From Planctomycetota bacterium (GTDB lineage Bacteria > Planctomycetota > Phycisphaerae > UBA1845 > PWPN01), in NCBI GenBank assembly GCA_029550525.1, contig JAKPHF010000078.1, positions 496,001 through 560,000 of the forward strand: 64,000 bases of DNA. The letters are read 5' to 3'. Positions 33,963-42,241 of this stretch are shown in pieces (within the stretch, counting starts at the first letter, position 1; each line of letters begins with the position of its first letter). A program made the translations under genes and the position numbers. Below the pieces are notes generated by a model that made no database searches, had not been told where the DNA came from, and was given only the letters and a program-made list of their open reading frames with translations.

Positions 33963-34840
33963 GCGATCCAGGACTACCACAGCCCGGCCGGCCGGCCGAG
34001 CGACCCAAGACGGCGACCCCACCGCCGACGACCACGCCGCAGCCACCGGCCACCACGGCCGAGACGCCAGGAACGACCGCCCGGCTCGAAGATCTTCCCG
34101 TCGACGAATTGGTCCTCTACGGGCGCGAGCTGGGTCTGACGCTCGACCCGCGCATGGAGCGGTCGCAACTCCTGCTGCGCGTGCGCGAACGCCAGCGTCT
34201 GCTTTCGCAGATCGACCGGGAAGCCCTGCTCGACATCATCATCTGGGCCCGGCGGCCCGTGCGCCAGTCAAGCAGCAAGGAAGAACTCGTCCGCGAGATC
34301 GCCCAGATCAAGAAGGTGGACACGCGGCAGTTGTCCCGCCGCGGACTGCTTGCCCTGTTGCGGCTGCGCGGCATTCCGGTCAACGGCGACGAGCCCACCG
34401 AAGTGCTGGCCGAACGGCTGCGGCTCAACGAGCCCTGGTGGGATCGTCTCGTCCGGCAGCGCCGCCGCATCGTGGGCAACATCATCAGTTACTTCGTCGA
34501 GGGGCCGGACAACCACCAGGGAGGCGAGGAATACAAGTTCCTGCCCGAAGACCCATCCCACCAGCGCGAACAGACGTCGCTCCGCGACCGGATTGTCGAC
34601 GAAGGCGTCATGGGGGGCATCGCCCGGCGGCTGCGGGGCGTCGCCGACGAGTACGTCAAGGAGAAGCTCGACGAGATCGAACTGCGCATCGACCGCAAGC
34701 TCGAAGAAATCGACCGGCGGCTCGAAGAATGGCGCGACCGCGAGATCGCCAACCGGCTCAAAATCATCCGCATCACGCTGGTCGCCTCCATTCTTGTCGC
34801 GCTGCTAAGCCTTGGGTATAGTCTGATCGCACCGCATTAG
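33959..34840 (+). CDS. Tail-anchored protein with three SAP/Rho_N-like helical repeats
   Basis: A 293-residue protein. Residues 1-45 are Pro/Thr-rich and disordered. Residues 46-160 hold three similar helix-turn-helix units: ELVLYGRELGLTLDPRMERS QLLLRV, ALLDIIIWARRP ... SKEELVREI and GLLALLRLRGIPVNGDEPTE VLAERL. Each shows the L..yAr..gi.....k.eLl..i pattern of SAP, LEM and Rho N-terminal motifs, which bind DNA or RNA. A basic patch and a coiled coil of about 60 residues follow (EYVKEKLDEIELRIDRKLEE), then a C-terminal membrane anchor (ITLVASILVALLSLGYSLIA). It is translated from an ATGA overlap with the small membrane protein. A nucleic-acid tether at the membrane is inferred, not shown. Confidence 0.7.
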   Translation: MSDPGLPQPGRPAERPKTATPPPTTTPQPPATTAETPGTTARLEDLPVDELVLYGRELGLTLDPRMERSQLLLRVRERQRLLSQIDREALLDIIIWARRPVRQSSSKEELVREIAQIKKVDTRQLSRRGLLALLRLRGIPVNGDEPTEVLAERLRLNEPWWDRLVRQRRRIVGNIISYFVEGPDNHQGGEEYKFLPEDPSHQREQTSLRDRIVDEGVMGGIARRLRGVADEYVKEKLDEIELRIDRKLEEIDRRLEEWRDREIANRLKIIRITLVASILVALLSLGYSLIAPH

Positions 34841-34944
34841 GGCGGAGCTTTTTTCGTGGCGGCCAATCGAGCCGTGGAATCCGGACCAGGCCAACCGCAC
34901 CGCTACAAAAGACGACCAGTGCCGTATTTGTCTGTGGGGACGGT

Positions 34945-35388
34945 ATGTACGAAACACTCAGCCCGCGGGTCCACCAGGTCATCAAGCTCGCCGAAGTCAT
35001 CGCGCGCGAGTACGAGCAGGAGTATGTCGGGACCGAGCACGTGTTGCTGGCCATCGCCCGCGAAGGCACCGGCCTGGGCGCCAGCATCCTCAAAGGCAAG
35101 AACGCCACCGAAAGCCGCATCCGCCAGGAGGTGGACAAGCTGGTCAAGGCCAGTCTCGAGGACACCTGGGTGTTCGGGCGTCTGCCGGGCTCACCGCATT
35201 TCCGCAACGTGATCGCCCGGGCCATCGAGGAAGCCCGCGAACTCGGCAGCAAGATCGTCTGCACGGAACACCTTCTGCTCGCCTTGCTGTCCGAAAAAGG
35301 CTGCGTCGCTCAGGCCGCCTTGCAGAACCTCGGATTCGACGCCAAGAGCACGCGTGAGCAGGTGGTCCAATCCGTCAAGGGCTCCTAA
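34945..35388 (+). CDS. Stand-alone Clp N-terminal domain protein
   Basis: A 147-residue protein made of the two tandem Clp-N repeats that open ClpA/ClpC/ClpB chaperones, without the AAA modules. The first repeat reads LSPRVHQVIKLAEVIARE then VGTEHVLLAIAREGTGLGAS IL, and the second HFRNVIARAIEEARELGSKI with VCTEHLLLALLSEKGCVAQA AL. The second resembles the first closely enough to show internal duplication. Isolated Clp-N proteins (ClpT of plants, ClpN-like proteins of bacteria) can act as adaptors or inhibitors of Clp ATPases. No clp gene is nearby. The lactate dehydrogenase gene begins nine bases after the stop, so the pair is likely cotranscribed. Confidence 0.87.
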   Translation: MYETLSPRVHQVIKLAEVIAREYEQEYVGTEHVLLAIAREGTGLGASILKGKNATESRIRQEVDKLVKASLEDTWVFGRLPGSPHFRNVIARAIEEARELGSKIVCTEHLLLALLSEKGCVAQAALQNLGFDAKSTREQVVQSVKGS

Positions 35389-35397
35389 GATCGGAGC

Positions 35398-36411
35398 ATG
35401 ACTTCGCAAGTCAATGTCTGGAGCAGACCGGACACCATGTTCGAACATGCGGCAACCGGCCTCCGGCCGCAGACGCAGGGTGGTGTGGCCATCATCGGCG
35501 CGGGCTCGGTCGGGACGACCATCGCCTACTCCGTCATGCTGCAGGGACTCTCGTCCCAGATCACGCTCATCGACGTCAACCGCCAAAAGTGTGAGGCTGA
35601 AGTCAAGGATCTCATCCACGGACTGCGGTTCGTGCCCAGCGTGCGCGTGCGGGCGGGCCAGATCGAGGACTGCGCGGGCGCCGACGTCGTGGTCGTGACG
35701 GCCGGGGCCAAGCAGAAGCCCGGTCAGTCGCGGCTCGACCTGACGCAGACCAACGCGGAGATTTTCAGCCGGTTGATCCCCGCCATCGCCGACGCCGCCC
35801 CCGACGCCATCGTGCTGGTGGTTTCCAATCCCGTGGACGTGCTCACCTACGTGGCGGGCAAGCTGCACGGAGCCGGACCGCAGCGGGTCATCGGCTCGGG
35901 GACCGTGCTGGACACGTCACGCTTCGTGACGCTCATCGCCGAACGCATCGGCGTGAACGTCCGCAACGTGCACGCCCACATCGTCGGCGAGCACGGCGAG
36001 TCGGAACTGCCGTTGTGGTCCAGCGCCCACGTCGCCAACATCCCGCTGGCTCAGTTCCAGCCCATCGGTCGCGGGCCGCTGACCTACCAGGAGCGGCACG
36101 AGATCGTCGAGAGCGTCCGCTCAGCCGCCGGAGAGATCATCGCCGCCAAGGGTGCCACGAACTGGGCCATCGGTTTGGCCACGGCCCGCATCCTCGAAGC
36201 GATCCTGCGAAACGAGAACGCCATCCTCACCGTCTCGCGGTGCCTCGACGATTTCCACGGCATCTCGGGCGTCTGCCTGTCCGTACCGTGCATGGTCAAC
36301 CGCTCCGGCGCCGTGCCGCTCGAATCGGTTTCGCTGAGTGACCTCGAGCTCCGCGAGCTGATGAAGTCGGCCGACGTTGTCCGCTCCGCCGCACAATCCA
36401 TCGTGCTGTGA
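35398..36411 (+). CDS. ldh: L-lactate dehydrogenase
   Basis: A 337-residue NAD-dependent 2-hydroxyacid dehydrogenase of the lactate/malate family. The NAD loop IIGAGSVGTTIAYS lies near 31-44. The substrate-specificity loop reads GAKQKPGQSRLDL: Gln at the key position marks lactate rather than malate (which has Arg). Catalytic Asp and His are in DTSRF and GEHGESELPLWSSA. In the latter the usual GEHGDSE has Glu for Asp. A Cys-rich oddity is absent. The first 25 residues before the conserved domain are unusual, and an internal ATG at 35437 is a possible alternative start. Coupled to the Clp-N gene. It would regenerate NAD+ in fermentation. Confidence 0.9.
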   Translation: MTSQVNVWSRPDTMFEHAATGLRPQTQGGVAIIGAGSVGTTIAYSVMLQGLSSQITLIDVNRQKCEAEVKDLIHGLRFVPSVRVRAGQIEDCAGADVVVVTAGAKQKPGQSRLDLTQTNAEIFSRLIPAIADAAPDAIVLVVSNPVDVLTYVAGKLHGAGPQRVIGSGTVLDTSRFVTLIAERIGVNVRNVHAHIVGEHGESELPLWSSAHVANIPLAQFQPIGRGPLTYQERHEIVESVRSAAGEIIAAKGATNWAIGLATARILEAILRNENAILTVSRCLDDFHGISGVCLSVPCMVNRSGAVPLESVSLSDLELRELMKSADVVRSAAQSIVL

Positions 36412-36482
36412 AGCATAGTATCGCTCTCGCCTTTATCGCCTCTCATTTCCGCTGTCGTACGTCTTTCCTGCGCGCAAGGAAA

Positions 36483-36503
36483 CGGCGGGGTCAAGCCCCG
36501 CCG
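36483..36503 (-). terminator. Bidirectional-type hairpin between ldh and GH116 genes
   Basis: Perfect 8-bp stem CGGCGGGG-TCAAG-CCCCGCCG in the 119-base gap between converging genes. On the minus strand it is followed by TTTCC, 28 bases past the glycosidase stop codon, and fits a terminator of that gene. It may also stop ldh transcripts. Confidence 0.65.
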
Positions 36504-36530
36504 ATCGCCTGGTCTCGCGTCACAATTATG

Positions 36531-39152
36531 TCACGCCGGCTTGTACTCGATCTTCGCCACGTCGATCTTGCCCGACTTGACCTCAATAAACGGCTTGCCG
36601 TTCTTCACGCCGACGGTGCCGTAACCCGTGGCCGTGCTCAGGAACGAGCGGAAGTCGCCCTTGATCCGCGGTTCGATGTACAGCGTCTTGGTGAGCGCGT
36701 CGTACCAGGCGCCGGTCATGCCCTGGAGCATGGCGTACGATGCCATCGCCCGGGCGTACCAGTGGCCGCACTCGTACTCGTTGAACGGATTGCGCATCGA
36801 ACCGTCGTAGCGGTCGCGGCAAACGCGGACGATTTCCAAGCCCAGCTCGGGCAGGCCCTGCAGCATCAGGTGCGCCGCCACCTGGTATTCGATGCCCGTC
36901 CACACCTCGTTGCTGTAGACGAAGGGCAGCGACAACGCCCCACCCTTGGGCCACGTGCACAACAGCAGACCGCCCTCGGCCCCGCACGCGAACGAAGGCC
37001 GCTGCGGGTTGGCGTGCTCGGACAGGTCCCGTTTGAGGTTGTACTTGTGCACCGCCCGCAGATGGCTGGTCACTTTGTCGGGGTCGATCACCTCGCCGAC
37101 GCCGCAGACTTTGGCCATCCACGCGCCCAGCACGCCGTCCGACAGGCAGCCCTTGCCATACTGGTATTTGGGCCCTTCCTTCTTCAGCAGCTCGATCGCT
37201 TCGGGCGAGTAGCCCGTGTGGTAGCTGCCGATCTCGACGGGGTTCTTGGCCCGGAGCCCTTCCCACTGCACTTTCTGGAAGAAGTATTCGCCGTCGTACA
37301 GCTCGGTTTCGAGATACCGGCGACCCTTGGCCAGCAACTCTTCGTAGAACGACACGTCATCGCCGAGGGCTTTGCCCATGTTGATGGCCGCGGCCAGCGC
37401 GCCGAGATAGAAGCTCGTGCACATGCCGTCCGGCCCCCAGAACTCGATGTCGTACGTGTTGTGATGCGGCTCTTCCAGGATGCCCTTGTGTTCCGGGTCC
37501 CAATGCTCGATGCAGAAAGCGAGCGACTCTTTGATCTTGGGCCACAGACCGCGCAGCCATTCGGTATCGCCGCTCAGCCGCCACTCGCGGTGGGCCTTCA
37601 TGATCCCGCCCAACTGCCCATCGGCCGCCGCGTGGAAATCGTGCACCACCGGGCGGATGGGCAGCGAGGTCCGGAACGCCTGGTGCCCTCGCTCGTCCTG
37701 CGACACCTTGAACTCCGTCTCGCGGAGCGTGCGCTCCAGCGAGGGGAACAGGTGGGCGATGGCCTGGGCATAGTTCCACACGTGCGTGCACGAGCCGTGG
37801 CAGCAGCCGCCGGTGTCGTGGCAGCCTTCCCACGCCCACAGCCGGCCGTCGGGCTGTCGCAGCACCGTGGGCGACTTGAGAATGGTCAGATTCGCCGCGA
37901 TGGCCTCGATCACTTCCGGCGGCAGCGTGCTGTCGTAGAAGCACTCGCAGAACTCCGACGTCCGCTGCTTGAGCGACTCATAATTGTCCTTCCAGAAGTT
38001 GGCCACCGCGTTGACGTCCATGAACTTGGCGGTGTACCAGGGACGATAATCGCCCGCTCCGAGCTCGGGAGGCATGCCTTCCGGATCCTTGCCGATGCGG
38101 ATGGACGACCGGCCTGCATACCACGCCAGCCGAACGGTGATCGTCCGGCTCTGACCCGGTTCGAGCCGCATGGGCACGAACAGCGAAGCGCCCGGCGAGG
38201 TCTCGCCCTCCGTGATGGCCGGCCGGTCGAAGCAGGCGCCTTCGGAGATGTCCTTCCAGGCCATGGTGAGCGGGTCGAACCAGCCTCCGCGGAACCACGC
38301 CAGGTTGGTCTTGACGCCGGGCTCGCTCACCGTCGCCGAGAACGCACCCTCGTACTGCGGCTCCTTCTCCGTGCCAGCCTGCTTGCACACGAAGCCGCCG
38401 GGAACGCCCACGATCGACCGCGGGCCGTTGCCGCGAGCCATGATGTTCTTGGCGTTGAACGAGAAGACGGCCTCGATCGGCTCGTTGTAGTAGCTGGTGA
38501 ACTTGTACTCCAGGCCGGCCACCGGGAGGCTCGAACTGTCGGGATCGCCGGGAACGAACGGACTCCAACCCGTCAACTGCACTTTCAGCCGCAGCTTGGG
38601 ATCGGCCATCTCGACCATGCCGAACGGGAACCGAGCCAGGAACGCCGCCTCGCGGAACCGCGGCAATCCATAGCTGCGATCGCCCAGCCCGTTGCCCGCG
38701 CCCGGCGTGCCGAAGAGCTTCCAGGCGGGCACCGGGCCTTCGAGCACACGGGCGACGTTGCCGTTCTCGCTCTCGGGGCCGCCCTGGCCTTTCACGCAGA
38801 TAGCTGCGAACAGCACCGGCTCGTTGAACACTTCAGGTAAGTTGCGGGTGGAGAAATGCGAGAACGCGCCGGTGCCTTCGAGGCAGATCATGCCAGCACC
38901 GATCCCGCCCATGGGGAAGGCTACGCGGCTGAGCGTCTCGCCGCGATACCAGTCGTTGTAGGCCCGCTTGCCGCCGACCCGAAGGCCGGGCGTGCTGCCA
39001 CCAACGCCGCTGCCGTCGACCGTGAGCTTGCGATTCGCCGGCGCCATCGCCCGAACCGGAGCCGCGGAAACGCCCGCGCCGATCACGCCGGCCGTCGCCA
39101 CGGAATGCTTGAGAAAGTCGCGCCGTGTTTTCTGATTCCTCGATGTTGCCAT
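36531..39152 (-). CDS. Tat-exported GH116-type glycosidase (DUF608/beta-glucosidase-like)
   Basis: An 873-residue exported enzyme. The ATG at 39152 has GGGAGG upstream. A twin-arginine signal is clear: RRDFLK at residues 10-15, a hydrophobic stretch (AGVIGAGVSAAP) and AMA. The mature N-terminus carries the GH116/DUF608 block AYNDWYRGETLSRVAFPMGG IGAGM and GAFSHFSTRNLP. The C-terminal half is an (alpha/alpha)6 barrel with LRQPDGRLWAWEGCHDTGGC CHGSCTHVWN and AYEPW-type motifs. GH116 members cleave beta-glucosides or beta-xylosides, including glucosylceramide. Specificity is not decided. Folding before export (Tat) suggests a cofactor or tight complex. Upstream is a 560-base spacer. A hairpin terminator lies 28 bases behind. 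Confidence 0.9.
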   Translation of the reverse strand: MATSRNQKTRRDFLKHSVATAGVIGAGVSAAPVRAMAPANRKLTVDGSGVGGSTPGLRVGGKRAYNDWYRGETLSRVAFPMGGIGAGMICLEGTGAFSHFSTRNLPEVFNEPVLFAAICVKGQGGPESENGNVARVLEGPVPAWKLFGTPGAGNGLGDRSYGLPRFREAAFLARFPFGMVEMADPKLRLKVQLTGWSPFVPGDPDSSSLPVAGLEYKFTSYYNEPIEAVFSFNAKNIMARGNGPRSIVGVPGGFVCKQAGTEKEPQYEGAFSATVSEPGVKTNLAWFRGGWFDPLTMAWKDISEGACFDRPAITEGETSPGASLFVPMRLEPGQSRTITVRLAWYAGRSSIRIGKDPEGMPPELGAGDYRPWYTAKFMDVNAVANFWKDNYESLKQRTSEFCECFYDSTLPPEVIEAIAANLTILKSPTVLRQPDGRLWAWEGCHDTGGCCHGSCTHVWNYAQAIAHLFPSLERTLRETEFKVSQDERGHQAFRTSLPIRPVVHDFHAAADGQLGGIMKAHREWRLSGDTEWLRGLWPKIKESLAFCIEHWDPEHKGILEEPHHNTYDIEFWGPDGMCTSFYLGALAAAINMGKALGDDVSFYEELLAKGRRYLETELYDGEYFFQKVQWEGLRAKNPVEIGSYHTGYSPEAIELLKKEGPKYQYGKGCLSDGVLGAWMAKVCGVGEVIDPDKVTSHLRAVHKYNLKRDLSEHANPQRPSFACGAEGGLLLCTWPKGGALSLPFVYSNEVWTGIEYQVAAHLMLQGLPELGLEIVRVCRDRYDGSMRNPFNEYECGHWYARAMASYAMLQGMTGAWYDALTKTLYIEPRIKGDFRSFLSTATGYGTVGVKNGKPFIEVKSGKIDVAKIEYKPA

Positions 39153-39711
39153 AGGTCCTCCCGGCCGGAGCGGCCTGCCGATGTACAAATGCCAGCGTCG
39201 CGGGCCACATTGTATGGGAAACATGCCTGAAAGCCAGTCCCGGGCGTGGGTCTGTAAGGGTTTAGACGGGTGCTCAAGGCTTGAGACTTGAGACCTGAGG
39301 CTCGAGGAAAAACTCGTTGTTGTCCGGGGGCAAGTGTCTTCGCGTGGAGGTTCTTTCAGATCTCAAAAATAACTGAATCGTGCGATGGCATCCACGGGAG
39401 GTGAAGAAGAGAACTACTCGCAGGAAGGCGTGCTCACGGCGAAATCAGGAGGGAAAGTCGAGAAGAAATATAGAGCCTGGCGGGGGCGGGCGGTGAGCTT
39501 GTGATGAGATTACACTCGCCACGACCACGAATGCCCCCGGCCAGACTCCTGCTCGCATCCGCGCCAATACACCGTCCGAGTCGAGTCGATCCGGGGAGTG
39601 GGCGGCGGTTCCCGAGAACCGGCCGGGTTCGGGAACCACAGCCTCACTCACACCGGAGCAACGACGGGCCAGGCGAGCGAGATCGCTCTCGCCCGCCTGG
39701 CCTTACCCTCG
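39153..39711. other. Intergenic region with CTTGAGACCTGAGG repeat and terminator hairpin
   Basis: About 560 bases between two minus-strand genes. It holds a GGCTTGAGACTTGAGACCTG AGGC repeat (39276-39302), an unremarkable A/G-rich middle, and the long GNRA hairpin at 39667-39702. The promoter of the GH116 gene should lie near its start in 39160-39260, but no consensus was seen. No coding frame is supported. Confidence 0.55.
39667..39702 (-). terminator. 16-bp hairpin with GCGA tetraloop after the DUF11 gene
   Basis: On the minus strand a perfect 16-bp stem (one G-U) closes on a GCGA loop, a GNRA tetraloop, ten bases after the stop codon of the DUF11 lipoprotein gene. No T-run follows, so either termination is factor-assisted or the hairpin stabilises the mRNA 3' end. 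Confidence 0.65.
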
Positions 39712-41400
39712 TTATTGTCTGTTGTTGTTCTTGGCGTAGATGCTGGTGGCCTCGGTCTCACGCACCGGCCGTCCGTGCTGATCGCTCGAGACTTCCACCG
39801 CGAAGCGGATGTCTCCCGGCTGCAGACACCGGACCACCACACGCCAGACTGCCGTCTCCTTGGGAGCCAGCGTGGGCAGCGGCTGGAAGGTGACGGTCCG
39901 GGCACCCGGCACAGCGGCGGTAGGCGTGGCACCGGTCGCCGAGAGGAACTCCTGGGCTTCCTCGATGGCCGCCTGGACGATGATGTTCGTCTCCGCGGCG
40001 GTTCCCTGGTTGGTGACCTGGATCTCGTACACCTCTTCCTCGCCCACGCGGTTGGGATCCTGCTTATCAACCACTTCGACGAGCAGAGCGGGCACGCCTT
40101 CCAAACGCGTGGTTACGATTTCGGACACGTCACCCACGCACACGCCGCGGGCCGTACCAACCACCCGGACCACACCGGGCTCGCGACCGCGGAAGCGCAC
40201 CGCCACCGCCTGGGACTGACCGGCGGGCAGTTGATCGAACCGCCAGATGACGCGGTCGCCCTGGACGGAGCCGCCGGACGTCGCATCGACGAACTCCAAC
40301 CCGGCCGGAGCACGGGCTTCGAGTACCACGTCGCGGACGCGGGCGTTACCCGTGTTGTTCACGACAATCTGGTACTCCAGCGGCAGGCCGACGTAGTCCT
40401 CGGCCGGACCGGTCACGGCCACAGCGATGGCACCCTGGACGGCGGTAATGCTCACCGCTGCCGAATCCGCCGCCATCTCACCCGCGGCGACAGCACGAGC
40501 GCGAATGGTGTAGCTACCCGCTCGCAGCACGCGCAGACGCTGCGTCACTTCCTTGCTCTGCTTGGCGCCGACGTTGCCCACGTTCACGACCACTTCGCGC
40601 TTGCCGTCCACCGTGGTGATCCCTTCCGGCAACGGCGCCCGCACGACCACGTTGCGAACCTCCGCCGTGCCGCTGTTGGAGACGACAAACCGAATGTCCG
40701 TCTGGTCCGTGGCACAGATGATGAACTCCTTCTCGAGGAAGGTCTGCAGGGCCAGCTCAGGCGCGACCACGCTGGACACGACACAGGCGGCAATCTCGTA
40801 ATCCGCCGTCGCACAGTTGCGGATCTCCGTTCCCGCAGAAGCACGAGCCCGCACTTTGATCGTCACGATCTTCTGGGGGTAGAGTTCTTCGATGAACCAA
40901 CGGATCTCCGGCAACTGGCTCAGTCGCGGCGCGTTGGGTTGACGCACCTGGGTCTCCATCCGCGGCGGCGTCACCGGCACGTCATCAATGTCCGGTCCCG
41001 CCTTGTCATAATCGGGAATCCATTCCCCCTCTTCCTTCGTGGCATCGATGTAGGACCACGTCGGCGTCGAAGAGACGATGCGCACGCCTGGAGAGACGTA
41101 ATCCCGGACGACGACGTTCTTGAGCAGGGCCTTGTCGGTCGGATTGACCACTTCGATCGTGTACTCGAATTCCTCGTTAGCCGTGACCTGGGCCGGGGCC
41201 ACCTTGCGAAGCATCAGAATACTGTCGTGCACTTCGGCACTCGGATAATAAGCAAAGTGTTCCCGGTGGTTGGCGGGCAACTGCCGGAATTGCGCCGGGG
41301 CCCGGGTGGGCTCTTGCCCCCCCATTGAGCATCCGGCCTGTAACAAGCCGGCCAAGGCGACAATGACTGGGAGCAGAAACAACCTGATCGTGGCATTCAT
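39712..41400 (-). CDS. DUF11-repeat lipoprotein
   Basis: A 562-residue lipoprotein. The ATG at 41400 has AAGGAG upstream, and the signal ends LLQAGC (Cys near 23). After a short linker come at least four DUF11-type beta-sandwich repeats, recognisable by (Y/F)xIxVxNxGxxxxxNVVV patterns: FEYTIEVVNPTDKALLKNVV V, IRFVVSNSGTAEVRNVVV, LEYQIVVNNTGNARVRDVVL and YEIQVTNQGTAAETNIIVQA, each followed by P-x-G/A-x-x-x and a W or T-rich strand. Several cysteines (CATADYEIAACVV, CVGDVSE, CLQPG) could link domains, as in the chlamydial OmcB family of cysteine-rich outer envelope proteins. It is likely a structural envelope protein at the outer face. Terminator hairpin behind. Confidence 0.85.
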   Translation of the reverse strand: MNATIRLFLLPVIVALAGLLQAGCSMGGQEPTRAPAQFRQLPANHREHFAYYPSAEVHDSILMLRKVAPAQVTANEEFEYTIEVVNPTDKALLKNVVVRDYVSPGVRIVSSTPTWSYIDATKEEGEWIPDYDKAGPDIDDVPVTPPRMETQVRQPNAPRLSQLPEIRWFIEELYPQKIVTIKVRARASAGTEIRNCATADYEIAACVVSSVVAPELALQTFLEKEFIICATDQTDIRFVVSNSGTAEVRNVVVRAPLPEGITTVDGKREVVVNVGNVGAKQSKEVTQRLRVLRAGSYTIRARAVAAGEMAADSAAVSITAVQGAIAVAVTGPAEDYVGLPLEYQIVVNNTGNARVRDVVLEARAPAGLEFVDATSGGSVQGDRVIWRFDQLPAGQSQAVAVRFRGREPGVVRVVGTARGVCVGDVSEIVTTRLEGVPALLVEVVDKQDPNRVGEEEVYEIQVTNQGTAAETNIIVQAAIEEAQEFLSATGATPTAAVPGARTVTFQPLPTLAPKETAVWRVVVRCLQPGDIRFAVEVSSDQHGRPVRETEATSIYAKNNNRQ

Positions 41401-42241
41401 TTCATTTCTCCTTTCGAACGTACTCCGAAATCTCAAGACAAGATCACCTTGATCGGCCGGGTTTGCATTTACCGTGCCATCAGGGAGTCAGCCTGTGGGG
41501 ATTGCGTAACTCGCGCCAGGACTTGACATTCCTGAAGACACTTAATTGACACCGCGGGAGAACCCCGCCGACAATTTTTCCAGATTGGCCTTTCGACCCT
41601 GACAAACTGTCGCGAACGACCTCTCGGTCGGGGCCGAACGTGCTCCGCAATGAAGTGCCACACATTGTCATCAGGACGAGAATCCGGCAGCGTGTATGCA
41701 TATTGTGTCTGCTAATTGGCTCTTGATGGCAACACGACACGTACGGCTACCACATTTGGCGGGAACCTGGGGGGCGGGCGTCTCGCCCGCCTCAGGCGGG
41801 GCAAGACACCGATGCGCGCAGCATCGCCGCTAGAGCACGCGTCTAGTCTGAACGAGATCGAGGTGGCTCCGCCCAGAAAGGGCGCGAAGTCAGTAGAGAT
41901 CGGCGCGGATTCGCCCCGAAGGGGCGACAGAACGCCGTGCCGGCACAAGCGATTGCCCAGTTGATCCCATGCTTCGGCTGGCCGGCCAAGTTCGGTCGCA
42001 ACTATCGCCCCTTCGGGGCTTACAGTTTTCGGAGGGTCCCTAAACGGGGGCTGACGCCCCCGCCTATTGACCTTCGCCCCTGCGGGGCGAGAAGCTACCG
42101 CACATAAGACACATACCCGCGAGAAGGCGGCGATAGCCCTCACATGGCGATAGCCCTCACATAGCGTCCCGCGAGGAATCCTTTGTTGGCCCCGGACGGG
42201 GCAGGAACCGAGGCGGGCGGGACGCCCGGCCCCCGGCAGGA
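41401..42241. other. Repeat-filled intergenic region (~840 bases)
   Basis: No gene is supported on either strand. The region contains a GGCGGGCGTCTCGCCCGCC hairpin (41771-41790), two perfect CGCCCC-GAA/TTC-GGGGCG hairpins (41912-41926 and 42006-42020), CGCCCCTGCGGGGCG (42075-42089), GCCCCGGACGGGGC (42189-42202) and GGCGGGCGGGACGCCCGG (42212-42229). The 41401-41700 part has lower G+C content and probably carries the promoter of the DUF11 gene. Confidence 0.55.
41903..42090. repeat. CGCCCCTTCGGGGCG-type palindromic repeats
   Basis: Short perfect hairpins with tetraloop-like TTC/GAA/TGC centres at 41912-41926, 42006-42020 and 42075-42089, joined by GGGTCCCTAAACGGGGGCTG ACGCCCCCGCC. They have the look of a dispersed palindromic (REP-like) family. 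Confidence 0.65.

Noticed and set aside
36408..38840. 810-residue plus-strand open frame over the GH116 gene
   Set aside because: Antisense shadow with Arg/His/Leu-rich random composition. The minus-strand protein has a Tat signal and family motifs.
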